Part shown: piece by piece, positions 1 through 8,374 of the stretch
Layout of the letters: every line of letters begins with the position of its first letter
Numbering within the stretch: position 1 is the stretch's first letter
NCBI RefSeq assembly: GCF_025562715.2
Contig: NZ_JAPFCC010000001.1
Span: 2,870,501 to 2,934,500 of the forward strand
Length of the DNA stretch: 64,000 nt
DNA from: Endozoicomonas gorgoniicola
Lineage (GTDB): Bacteria > Pseudomonadota > Gammaproteobacteria > Pseudomonadales > Endozoicomonadaceae
Reading direction: 5' to 3'
Program-made: the position numbers and the translations under genes
The notes under the pieces: model-generated
Database searches by the model: none
What the model was told of the DNA's origin: nothing
The model's input: the letters and a program-made list of their open reading frames with translations, nothing else

Positions 1-1498
1 GCTTCAGCACATAATGACCGAACAGATAGCCTGTCATGACGGGCACAATCATAATAATCATCCCGCTCAACAGAATCATCGGGCCAATATTCATCAGCGC
101 ATTAACAATACCGTCACCGGCACTCAGGCCAATGTTCGCCATAAACAACATCAGACCAAGCTCCATCAGCACGTATGTTGCTGCCGGAGGTACACGACCA
201 AAGGTTGGATAGTTGCTGCGCATATGACCAATGGCAATACCCGATAACAGCAGACCACCCGCATTGCCCAGGGTAATATCAATACTGCCGATTTTAATAA
301 TCAGATGACCAATCAGCAGACCGGCGACAATACCAAAGGTGAAAGTAACAACGTCAGTGATATGGGACTGTTCATCGGCATAACCCAGGCGTTCGGTCAG
401 ACGCTCAAGACGGCCTTTCTCGCCACTGATTTCCAGCACATCACCCCGGGACAGTTGCAGATCGTCGTTAATAGGCATTTCAATCTGGGAACGGCTGACT
501 TTGCTGACAAAACAGCCGTACAGCGCATCAATACCCACATCCTGCAAACGCATTCCGGCAATCTGGGGGTTAATCACCACCACTTCCTGAGAGCCAAATT
601 CATAGTCAAGCAGTTCGCTGTCAAAGGTTTCCTGACCCAGCTCGTAGGGAAACTTGTAAATTTCCCGAGGACGACCCACCAAGGCGATAGAATCCCCCTC
701 CACCAGCGCCGTATCACCGTCAGGTTCAAAGATGCTGCCATTACGGCGAATCTTATCAATCAGGCAACCGGTACGATCCTGCAAGGCCATTTGACGCAGG
801 GTTTTGCCCTCAAACTGCCCGATGCGTTCTTCATCCAGCCGGAATACCCGGACAATAGGCAGCTCGGTATGTTTTTTAATGTTTTTCTCAAGCCCTTTGG
901 CAACAGCGACTTTTTTGGCTTCTTTCTTCAGGTCAACACCCAGCAAAGCAGGAGTGTAATTGATCATTAACAGCAGCCCAACGGTGCCAAGAATATACGT
1001 CAATGCATAACCCACACCAATATCCGACAGTGCCATCTGCATCCCTTCAGACGACCCTGACATCATATTTCGAATAGCATCCTGAGCGCCTATCAGCGCG
1101 GGCGTACTGGTCAGGGAACCCGCCATAATACCGGCGGACATAGGGGCTGAAATGCCCTGAAAATGAGAAAGAATCAGGGTAATGGCAATAGCGGCAAGCG
1201 CAACGATGGCGGCCATGGCGATGTATTTGGCACCATCTTCAAGGAAGACACTGAAAAAGCGGGGGCCGGTCTGCAGGCCGACACAGAAAATAAACAGAAT
1301 AAAGCCAATGGTATCCAGCCCTGCCATGGCTGAAAAACCAAAGTGACCAAACACCAGCCCAACGAGCAACACACCGGTCGTTGATCCGATCTGAAACGAT
1401 CCTATGGTAATTTTACCTACCACATAGCCCAAAAACAGGTTTAAAAAAATCAACAGCGGGGCGCTTTTATCTAAAAGCGCAATAAGGTCGAGTTCCAC
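1..1498 (-). CDS. AspT/YidE-family transporter, C-terminus cut by window edge
   Basis: Translating the minus strand from a GTG at 1496-1498 gives an open frame of 499 codons that runs off the window start. It has a hydrophobic N-terminal half (about residues 10-185), a soluble middle of roughly 170 residues resembling two TrkA-C (RCK_C) domains, and a second hydrophobic block from about 375. This membrane / TrkA-C x2 / membrane layout is that of the AspT/YidE/YbjL antiporter family of the inner membrane; AspT exchanges aspartate for alanine, but the substrate here is unknown. Segments such as GVGYALTYILGTVG and SLTSTPALIGAQ fit the family. No good Shine-Dalgarno precedes the GTG, so the start is uncertain by a few codons. 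The gene stands alone, 200 bp from yigL. Confidence 0.8.
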   Translation of the reverse strand, partial: MELDLIALLDKSAPLLIFLNLFLGYVVGKITIGSFQIGSTTGVLLVGLVFGHFGFSAMAGLDTIGFILFIFCVGLQTGPRFFSVFLEDGAKYIAMAAIVALAAIAITLILSHFQGISAPMSAGIMAGSLTSTPALIGAQDAIRNMMSGSSEGMQMALSDIGVGYALTYILGTVGLLLMINYTPALLGVDLKKEAKKVAVAKGLEKNIKKHTELPIVRVFRLDEERIGQFEGKTLRQMALQDRTGCLIDKIRRNGSIFEPDGDTALVEGDSIALVGRPREIYKFPYELGQETFDSELLDYEFGSQEVVVINPQIAGMRLQDVGIDALYGCFVSKVSRSQIEMPINDDLQLSRGDVLEISGEKGRLERLTERLGYADEQSHITDVVTFTFGIVAGLLIGHLIIKIGSIDITLGNAGGLLLSGIAIGHMRSNYPTFGRVPPAATYVLMELGLMLFMANIGLSAGDGIVNALMNIGPMILLSGMIIMIVPVMTGYLFGHYVLK

Positions 1499-1631
1499 TT
1501 TCTGCCGCGCTCCGACGCGATTTAGTAGTTATGATAAATAAGAGCGAAATTGATCAGCATATAACCATCTATTGGCAGTTAAAGGTATACGTATTTGGTG
1601 CTAATCAGGGGTTCCCTCTCAATCATCGTTT

Positions 1632-2435
1632 TTAGTGGGAATAGTGCCGCTCAAGAAATCCAGCGACAGCATCATCATCGCAGCGACCAATGACCTGATG
1701 ATCTGGCAGCAAAGCCCTGAGTTTTTGATCAGAGTTACCCATCAGCAGACCTTTGCCCACCCCCTGCAACATTTCATAGTCATTCATACCGTCGCCAAAA
1801 GCGATGGTATCTTCAAACGTATGCCCTTTGAGTTTCAATACCTCTGCCAGAGCGACACCTTTACAGACGCCGGGCGCCATCACTTCCAGGCAGTGCGGCA
1901 GAGAAAACGCCATGCTCACGCTGTCACCCAGTTCATCATTGATGCGCTGCTCCAGTGGCAGCAGGTCTTCGTGCTTTTCCGCCAGATAAAAAAACTTACT
2001 AACACCTGTGGTATCCACGGTATCCAGATTCTGTAACTGGTAAGCAAACTTATTTTCATCACTGAAGTGGTCAACCGCCTCGTGCCGCTCTTCGATAAAC
2101 CAGGAGTCTTCCTGATAAATATTGGTCAGCACTTTGCCGGAAAATTCACGTCCAAAATCAATCAGCTCCGGCACCCTCTCAGGAAAAATGTCATGCCGGA
2201 TAATGATCTGCCCGGACGGATTATGCACCCTGGCGCCATTGGCAGTAATCAAATACATGCTGATGTCCAGTTCGTCGGCCAGCCTGCCCACATCAATATG
2301 GTGACGCCCGGTTGCAAACACAAACTTGATACCTGCGTCATGTAAACGACGAATCACCTGTCTGGTGTGTGGGGTGATTTCGTGCTGACTGTTAAGAAGC
2401 GTTCCGTCCAGATCTGAAACAACAACTGAATGCAT
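1632..2435 (-). CDS. yigL: Cof-type HAD phosphatase, YigL-like (pyridoxal phosphate phosphatase)
   Basis: A 267-residue cytosolic HAD-superfamily phosphatase of the Cof/IIB class. Motif I (DLDGTLLN) lies near residues 8-15, FATGRHH follows, and motif IV (AFGDGMNDYEML) is close to the C-terminus. The stretches ATGRHHIDVG, NGARVH, LLPLEQ and CLEVMA match what I remember of E. coli YigL, which dephosphorylates pyridoxal phosphate and other small phosphates. I start at the ATG at 2433-2435 because GAGG stands six bases upstream and the family begins just before motif I; an upstream in-frame start at 2492 would add 19 unlikely residues. It is a single gene downstream of clpB, past a hairpin. Family is secure, exact substrate less so. 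Confidence 0.85.
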   Translation of the reverse strand: MHSVVVSDLDGTLLNSQHEITPHTRQVIRRLHDAGIKFVFATGRHHIDVGRLADELDISMYLITANGARVHNPSGQIIIRHDIFPERVPELIDFGREFSGKVLTNIYQEDSWFIEERHEAVDHFSDENKFAYQLQNLDTVDTTGVSKFFYLAEKHEDLLPLEQRINDELGDSVSMAFSLPHCLEVMAPGVCKGVALAEVLKLKGHTFEDTIAFGDGMNDYEMLQGVGKGLLMGNSDQKLRALLPDHQVIGRCDDDAVAGFLERHYSH

Positions 2436-2522
2436 GCCTACCTCGGGTTCAACAGGAGTTTTCAACCTCACATTGAACCCGAGAGAAGGCAATTTAGCAA
2501 TTAAGTACTAATTAAATGGCAC

Positions 2523-2555
2523 AAGAAAGGAAAGGGGAGCAGGAAAACTGCTCCC
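2523..2555 (-). terminator. Hairpin terminator after clpB
   Basis: An 8-bp perfect stem (GGGAGCAG / CTGCTCCC, 2535-2555) with a 5-nt loop is followed on the minus strand by a pyrimidine-rich tract (CTTTCCTTTCTT). It lies 22 bp past the clpB stop codon. The T tract is interrupted, so strength is uncertain. Confidence 0.5.
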
Positions 2556-2576
2556 TGAAGGGCGAATGATCAATCT

Positions 2577-5144
2577 CTACTCAAAATTAATTTTATCCTC
2601 ACTGACTATTGCTCTGATCGTATCTCCCGGCACATATTGACCAGAGAGAATCGCTTCAGCCAGCGGATTTTCAATACTGCGCTGAATAGCACGTTTCAAT
2701 GGGCGGGCTCCGTAAACCGGGTCAAACCCGACCTGAGCCAGTTTTTTCATAGCGTCATCCGACAGGGTCAGTGACAGGTCGTTTTCAGCCAGCCGTTTGT
2801 TAAGACGCTGAATCTGGATGCTGGCAATGCCTTCAATCTGATCCTGAGTCAATGAGTGGAACACCACCAGCTCATCAATGCGGTTAACAAATTCCGGACG
2901 GAAATGCTGCCCCACCACATCCATCATGGTGGACTTCAGCGCTTCAAAATCTTCACCCTGCATGGTCTGGATAACATCCGAGCCAAGATTTGACGTCATC
3001 ACGATAACGGTGTTCCTGAAATCAACGGTTCGCCCCTGACCATCAGTAAGACGACCATCTTCCAACACCTGTAGCAGGATGTTAAACACGTCAGGGTGTG
3101 CCTTTTCAACTTCATCCATCAGCACCACAGAGTACGGCTTACGACGTACAGCTTCGGTCAGATAACCACCCTCTTCGTACCCCACATAGCCCGGAGGCGC
3201 TCCCAGCAGGCGGGAAACAGAATGTTTCTCCATAAACTCGGACATATCAATCCGTACAATGGCATCTTCAGTGTCAAACAGAAACTGCGCCAACGCTTTA
3301 CACAGTTCAGTCTTGCCTACACCGGTAGGGCCAAGGAACATAAATGAACCATTTGGACGGTTCGGGTCTGACAGCCCCGCCCTGGACCGACGCACCGCAT
3401 TGGAAACTGCGACAATCGCCTCATCCTGACCAATCACCCGGTGATGCAGAGCGTCTTCCATTCGCAACAGTTTATCCCGTTCCCCTTCCAGCATTTTGGC
3501 AACAGGTATGCCCGTCCATTTGGATACGACTTCGGCAATTTCCTCATCGGTTACCCGGTTTCTAAGCAGTTGCAGATCGCACGCATCCGCTGCATCCGCC
3601 TGTTCCAGCTCTTTCTCAAGCTGCGGCAGGCGACCGTACTGAATCTCGGACATTTTTGTCAGGTCACCCTGACGGCGAGCCGCTTCCAGCTCTATTAACA
3701 GCTGTTCTTTTTCTTCCCTCAGCTTTTGAGAACCATGCAGAACCGTTTTCTCGGTTTTCCAGACACCTTCCAGGTCAGAGTATTCCCGTTCCAGCTCTGA
3801 AACCTGTTCATTTAAACGACTAAGGCGTTCTTTCGAGGCGCTGTCGTCTTCTTTCTTCAGCGCTTCCTGTTCAATTTTCAGCTGGATCAGGCGGCGCTCA
3901 AGACGATCCATGGCTTCCGGTTTGGAATCCATCTCCATGCGAATCCGGCTGGCTGCCTCGTCAATCAGGTCAATGGCCTTATCCGGCAACTGCCGGTCAG
4001 TGATATAGCGTTGCGACAACCGTGCAGCAGCAACAATCGCCGGGTCGGTGATATCCACTCCATGATGCACCTCGTAGCGTTCTTTCAGACCACGCAGAAT
4101 GGCAATAGCATCTTCCTCAGTGGGCTCATCCACCAGTACTTTCTGAAAACGACGTTCAAGAGCGGCATCCTTTTCAATGTACTGACGATACTCATCCAGT
4201 GTCGTCGCCCCAACACAGTGCAGCTCACCACGAGCCAGTGCAGGCTTTAGCATATTACCGGCATCCATAGCACCGTCAGCCTTACCCGCACCCACCATGG
4301 TATGCAGTTCATCAATAAACAATATGATCTGACCTTCCTGTTTGGAGAGGTCATTCAGTACGGCTTTCAGGCGCTCTTCAAATTCGCCCCGGAACTTGGC
4401 ACCGGCAATCAGGGAACCCATATCCAGCGATAAGAGTCGTTTACCTTTAATGCCTTCCGGTACTTCACTGTTGACAATCCGCTGAGCGAGGCCTTCAACA
4501 ATGGCCGTTTTACCCACACCGGGCTCACCAATGATCACCGGGTTATTCTTGGTACGACGCTGCAGGACCTGGATCGTACGACGAATTTCATCGTCACGAC
4601 CAATCACCGGGTCCAGCTTGCCCTGTTCAGCCAGAGCCGTTAAATCAACGGTGTATTTACTCAGGGAGTTGCGATTATCTTCAGCATTCGGGTCATCAAC
4701 GGTTTCACCACCACGAATGTTTTTAATGGCGTTGTCCAGCGCCTGCCTGCTGACTCCCTGGCTGTTGAGCAGTTTCGCCAGTGGCGTATTCCCTTCCATC
4801 ATCGCCAGCAATAGGGTTTCACTGGAAATAAACTGGTCACCATCCTGCTGGGCTTTTTTATCCGAAAGGTTCAGTATCCTGAGAGTATTCTGCGATGGCT
4901 GTATGTCACCTGTCGGGTTTTTAATAACAGGTACCTGACTCAATAACTGATTCAACTCCTCCGACAGTTGCTGAATATTAAAACCGGTCTGCATTAACAG
5001 CGGCTTGATCGAGCCCCCCTGCTGGTCAATCAGGGCCATCAGCAGGTGTACCGGTTCAATCTGGTTATGGTCTTTGCCGATCGCCAGCGACTGCGCATCA
5101 GACAGTGCGGACTGTAATTTACTGGTTAGCCTGTCAGCTCGCAT
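2577..5144 (-). CDS. clpB: ClpB protein disaggregase
   Basis: 855 residues, the usual ClpB length. This cytosolic Hsp100 AAA+ ring ATPase rescues aggregated proteins together with DnaK. Domains in order: the Clp_N double repeat (about 1-145), AAA-1 with Walker A GEPGVGKT near residue 204, the long coiled-coil M domain (about 405-520) typical of ClpB rather than ClpA, AAA-2 with Walker A GPTGVGKT near 604 and the pore-loop region GYVGYEEGG, then the C-terminal D2-small domain. It begins MRADRLTSKLQ, a normal N-terminus. It follows pgeF in the same direction (61 bp gap), an order shared with Pseudomonas. No clear sigma-32 promoter was found in the gap. Confidence 0.97.
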   Translation of the reverse strand: MRADRLTSKLQSALSDAQSLAIGKDHNQIEPVHLLMALIDQQGGSIKPLLMQTGFNIQQLSEELNQLLSQVPVIKNPTGDIQPSQNTLRILNLSDKKAQQDGDQFISSETLLLAMMEGNTPLAKLLNSQGVSRQALDNAIKNIRGGETVDDPNAEDNRNSLSKYTVDLTALAEQGKLDPVIGRDDEIRRTIQVLQRRTKNNPVIIGEPGVGKTAIVEGLAQRIVNSEVPEGIKGKRLLSLDMGSLIAGAKFRGEFEERLKAVLNDLSKQEGQIILFIDELHTMVGAGKADGAMDAGNMLKPALARGELHCVGATTLDEYRQYIEKDAALERRFQKVLVDEPTEEDAIAILRGLKERYEVHHGVDITDPAIVAAARLSQRYITDRQLPDKAIDLIDEAASRIRMEMDSKPEAMDRLERRLIQLKIEQEALKKEDDSASKERLSRLNEQVSELEREYSDLEGVWKTEKTVLHGSQKLREEKEQLLIELEAARRQGDLTKMSEIQYGRLPQLEKELEQADAADACDLQLLRNRVTDEEIAEVVSKWTGIPVAKMLEGERDKLLRMEDALHHRVIGQDEAIVAVSNAVRRSRAGLSDPNRPNGSFMFLGPTGVGKTELCKALAQFLFDTEDAIVRIDMSEFMEKHSVSRLLGAPPGYVGYEEGGYLTEAVRRKPYSVVLMDEVEKAHPDVFNILLQVLEDGRLTDGQGRTVDFRNTVIVMTSNLGSDVIQTMQGEDFEALKSTMMDVVGQHFRPEFVNRIDELVVFHSLTQDQIEGIASIQIQRLNKRLAENDLSLTLSDDAMKKLAQVGFDPVYGARPLKRAIQRSIENPLAEAILSGQYVPGDTIRAIVSEDKINFE

Positions 5145-5205
5145 TGGTTTTCTCCTGCGTCTGCCACCTTGTTGTTTGCTTCTGTTGTTTTATATGGCGA
5201 CCGGA

Positions 5206-5955
5206 TTAATCTTTTTCAAGCCAGATGACACTTGCCAGCCTGCCTGATTTCTTGCCATCCCGACGATAAGAAAAAAACGCCTGGTGTTGTTCAAAGGTAC
5301 AAAAGCCACCACCATAAATGGCAGACACGCCGGCAGCCCCAAGCCTTTGTCGTGCCAGCTGGTACAGATCGCCATACCAGCGATCACCGGTTCCGGGAAT
5401 AAAGGCGGCGGCAGCTTGAGGATCAATATCAATAAAAGCGGAGCGAACCTCCGGCCCTACTTCAAAATGCTTCTGGCTGATCGCAGGCCCCAGCCAGACC
5501 ATGACCTCTGATGCAGGGCATGGCATAGCCTTCAACGTATTTTCCAGCACGCCAGCCTGCAACCCTTTCCAGCCCGCATGAGCGGCTGCGACGGTTGAAC
5601 CGCTACGGTCACAGAACAGCACCGGAAGACAATCTGCGGTCAGAATCGCACAGGGCAAACCAGAAGAGTCCGTCCAGACAGCATCGCCTTCGAGTTCCTC
5701 TGTGCTGTCTGAAGCTTTCACAACCTGTGTGCCGTGAACCTGCCTTAACCATTGCGGTTCACAGTCCCAGCCATAATCCTCACGCAGTAGATGGCGATTG
5801 GCCAGAACATGCTCAGAGGCATCCCCGGAATGTATACCAAGATTGAAGCTGCTGAAGTTTCCCTGGCTGACACCGCCTTCCCGCCGGGTAACACAAGCTT
5901 TAACACAGGCCGGAGCTGGCCAGTCGGGAATCAGGTAGCGGTGTTCAAAGGTCAT
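5206..5955 (-). CDS. pgeF: Peptidoglycan editing factor PgeF (YfiH / laccase-domain family)
   Basis: 249 residues, the normal size for the YfiH/DUF152 family. Family hallmarks visible are the ADCLPVLFCD segment, AAHAGWKGLQAGV with its metal-ligand His, and a C-terminal region with GGGFCTF followed by FFSYRRDG. PgeF is known to remove mis-incorporated serine from peptidoglycan precursors (UDP-MurNAc-L-Ser), and relatives have been described as copper/zinc polyphenol oxidases. It starts 15 bp after rluD, so the two are likely co-transcribed, with clpB following. Confidence 0.92.
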   Translation of the reverse strand: MTFEHRYLIPDWPAPACVKACVTRREGGVSQGNFSSFNLGIHSGDASEHVLANRHLLREDYGWDCEPQWLRQVHGTQVVKASDSTEELEGDAVWTDSSGLPCAILTADCLPVLFCDRSGSTVAAAHAGWKGLQAGVLENTLKAMPCPASEVMVWLGPAISQKHFEVGPEVRSAFIDIDPQAAAAFIPGTGDRWYGDLYQLARQRLGAAGVSAIYGGGFCTFEQHQAFFSYRRDGKKSGRLASVIWLEKD

Positions 5956-5970
5956 AGGAACTGTCTCAGA

Positions 5971-6930
5971 TTATTTAGTCTCTTTGGCATCTTCTGCCAG
6001 AAGTGCCAGCAGGCTCACCATATCATCAGGCAGGGGCGCTTCCCACTCCATAAACTCACCGGTTGCCGGGTGAATCAGGCCCAGGCGGCGGGCATGCAGC
6101 GCCTGACGTCGGAACCGGCGCAGCTGTTCGATCATGTTCTCACCACAACCCTTTGGCAGGCGCAGACGGCCAGCATAAGTCTCATCACCAAACAATGGGT
6201 AACGGATATGACTCATGTGTACCCGAATCTGGTGGGTACGACCGGTTTCCAGCTTACAGCGTATATGCGTATGGTTTCTGTATTTTTGCAGGATCCGGTA
6301 ATGGGTGACAGAAGGTTTGCCACCGGCAGTGACCGCCATTTTCAAACGGTTAGTCGCGTGACGGCCAATAGGCTGATCGACGGTTCCTCCCGCCGTCATA
6401 ACACCATAGGTGATCGCTTCATATTCACGACTGACCGAACGCTCCTGCAGCTGTGCCACCAGATCAGTATGTGCCGCAAGGTTTTTGGCAACCACCATCA
6501 GGCCGGTGGTGTCTTTATCCAGACGGTGAACAATACCAGCACGGGGTACCGATGCCAGATCAGGGTAATGGAACAAGAGTCCGTTCAGCAGAGTACCGCT
6601 GCGATTGCCCGCTGCAGGATGTACCACCAGGCCAGCAGGCTTGTTGATCACCAGAATATCGTCATCTTCATACACAATATCCAGCGGAATCTCCTCGGCC
6701 TGCCAGTGTTCAGCGTCTTCAACGACCACGGACAACGACAGGATCTCACCACCCACCAGTTTTTCCCTGGGCTTACGCTGTTTACCATCGACCAGCAGGT
6801 CGCCATTTTTGATCCATTCCTGCAGGCGCGCCCGGGAAAAGTCGGGGAAGCAGGCGGCGGCGATCTGATCGAAGCGTTTTGCACCTAATTTATCAGGCAC
6901 AACGACCTGCTGATCGAATTGTTCACTCAT
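5971..6930 (-). CDS. rluD: 23S rRNA pseudouridine(1911/1915/1917) synthase RluD
   Basis: 319 residues. An N-terminal S4 RNA-binding domain (about 17-75, with RLQEWIKNGDLLVDG) precedes the RluA-type catalytic domain. The HRLDKDTTGLMVVAK motif carries the catalytic Asp, and GRTHQIRVH lies further on. RluD makes the three pseudouridines in helix 69 of 23S rRNA and helps ribosome assembly. It is divergent from bamD across about 240 bp and followed by pgeF, the order also seen in Pseudomonas, which supports RluD over the paralogues RluA and RluC. Confidence 0.95.
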   Translation of the reverse strand: MSEQFDQQVVVPDKLGAKRFDQIAAACFPDFSRARLQEWIKNGDLLVDGKQRKPREKLVGGEILSLSVVVEDAEHWQAEEIPLDIVYEDDDILVINKPAGLVVHPAAGNRSGTLLNGLLFHYPDLASVPRAGIVHRLDKDTTGLMVVAKNLAAHTDLVAQLQERSVSREYEAITYGVMTAGGTVDQPIGRHATNRLKMAVTAGGKPSVTHYRILQKYRNHTHIRCKLETGRTHQIRVHMSHIRYPLFGDETYAGRLRLPKGCGENMIEQLRRFRRQALHARRLGLIHPATGEFMEWEAPLPDDMVSLLALLAEDAKETK

Positions 6931-7171
6931 TCAATTAATACTCAAGAAAAAAAGATAAATCCGCTGGTCACTCTGGTCACAATAACGACTAAACTGCACC
7001 CGTGGAGCAATTCTCCCGCGTGCTTTCTTTCCGTTTCTGGCGGACTGTGTTTAAATTAGACGGATTAACAAACCCGGTAGTTTATCATATCCACCGATGC
7101 AGATTAGGGTGAATCGCCGCTGATCCCTATCCGTAAAAATGCATGCCGGAGTACGGAAACCGATAAAAGTC

Positions 7172-8104
7172 ATGAGAATATTCAAGTTCAATATTACCCG
7201 CATCCTGTCCGCTCTGTTTATTAGTGCGGCACTGGTCGGCTGTGCGTCCACTTCGGATGAAGAAGTACCGGAGACGCTGTCAGAAGCCGAAATGTACAAG
7301 ATGGCCAGCCAGTCTATCGACAATAGTCGGTACAATGATGCCATTAAAACGCTTCGTACTCTGGAGTCCCGCTACCCCTTTGGCAGCTTTGCTGAACAGT
7401 CCCAGCTGGATATTATTTACGCCTACTTCATGAACTCCGAGCCGGAAGCCGTACGCGCCGCTGCTGACCGTTTCCTGCGCCTGCACCCCAATCATCCAAA
7501 CGCTGACTACGCCCAGTATATGAAAGGGCTGGCGTCCAACACTTCAGCCATGGGGCTACTGGAACGTTATCTGCCACTGGATTACTCCAAGCGTGACCCC
7601 GGTCAGGCCCGGCAGTCTTTTAGTGAATTTTCCGAACTGCTGAACCGTTACCCGGACAGCCGCTATGCCCCGGATGCCCGTCAGCGCATGATCGCCCTGC
7701 GCAACCGGCTGGCGGAATACGAGATTCACGCTGCCAATTATTATATGAAGCGTAAAGCCTATGTCGCAGCTACCAACCGTGGTCGTTATGTGGTTGAAAA
7801 CCTGCAGAAAACCCCCGCCGTTCCGGAGGCTCTGGCGATAATGGTTGAAGGTTATCAGCGAATGGGACTGATCGAACCGGCGAACGAAGCGCTGGAGGTT
7901 CTGCGACTGAACTTCCCGGAATCTGATGCCCTGAACGAAAAAGGCGAATTTATTGGTTATCAGTCTTTTGCCGACGTTAATCCATCGCTGCTCTATATCG
8001 TGACCTTCGGTCTGCTGGGGGATTCTGGCGTTAACAAGCAGCTAGAGGGGATTCCGGACCTTTCTCAGGAAAAAACACCCAAACCACCCGCTCAGGATCA
8101 GTGA
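7172..8104 (+). CDS. bamD: Outer-membrane assembly lipoprotein BamD
   Basis: 310 residues from the ATG at 7172. An N-terminal lipoprotein signal ends in the lipobox LVGC (ALVGCAST, Cys near residue 24), followed by TPR-like repeats (LRTLESRYPFG, LRLHPNHPNADYAQYMKGL, LLNRYPDSRYAPDARQRM). BamD is the essential inner-leaflet lipoprotein of the BAM complex that folds outer-membrane beta-barrels with BamA. An in-frame ATG at 7139 would put 11 residues before the signal peptide; neither start has a clear Shine-Dalgarno, so I chose the one giving a normal signal. It is divergent from rluD and followed by a strong terminator. Confidence 0.95.
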   Translation: MRIFKFNITRILSALFISAALVGCASTSDEEVPETLSEAEMYKMASQSIDNSRYNDAIKTLRTLESRYPFGSFAEQSQLDIIYAYFMNSEPEAVRAAADRFLRLHPNHPNADYAQYMKGLASNTSAMGLLERYLPLDYSKRDPGQARQSFSEFSELLNRYPDSRYAPDARQRMIALRNRLAEYEIHAANYYMKRKAYVAATNRGRYVVENLQKTPAVPEALAIMVEGYQRMGLIEPANEALEVLRLNFPESDALNEKGEFIGYQSFADVNPSLLYIVTFGLLGDSGVNKQLEGIPDLSQEKTPKPPAQDQ

Positions 8105-8126
8105 TCAGCTCCCGGAACTGAATAAT

Positions 8127-8152
8127 AAAAGCCTCTGCCTGCAGAGGCTTTT
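8127..8152 (+). terminator. Terminator between bamD and yacG
   Basis: A perfect 12-bp inverted repeat (AAAAGCCTCTGC / GCAGAGGCTTTT) separated by 2 nt, ending in TTTTATT. It is 22 bp after the bamD stop. The symmetric A/T flanks would let it act in both directions. Confidence 0.85.
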
Positions 8153-8179
8153 ATTATGAAAGAGGATTTAGTTTTAGTC

Positions 8180-8374
8180 ATGCCAACTACCGTGAAATGC
8201 CCCAACTGTAACAAGTCGGTTGAATGGAAAAAGGAAAACCAATACCGCCCATTCTGTTCTGAACGCTGCAAACTGATTGACTTCGGTGCCTGGGCAAACG
8301 AGGAACATTCAATTCCTTGTCAACCTGATTTTGACGACGCTATGTCCGACGAACTCGACCAACCAGGGCGCTGA
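8180..8374 (+). CDS. yacG: DNA gyrase inhibitor YacG (zinc-finger protein)
   Basis: 64 residues from the ATG at 8180 (MPTTVKCPNC). Four zinc-ligand cysteines occur as CPNC and CSERC, with the family signature RPFCSERCKLIDFGAW. YacG binds the GyrB C-terminal region and inhibits gyrase. A longer start at 8156 is possible: the GAGG of the terminator hairpin is 8 bp before it, while 8180 has no close Shine-Dalgarno. The family N-terminus favours 8180. Usual partners coaE and pilD are absent here. The 3' end overlaps the convergent minus-strand gene by 35 bp. Confidence 0.9.
   Translation: MPTTVKCPNCNKSVEWKKENQYRPFCSERCKLIDFGAWANEEHSIPCQPDFDDAMSDELDQPGR

Noticed and set aside
5791..6888. A 365-codon plus-strand frame opposite pgeF and rluD
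   Set aside because: Antisense shadow of two clear genes; His/Gln-rich nonsense composition.
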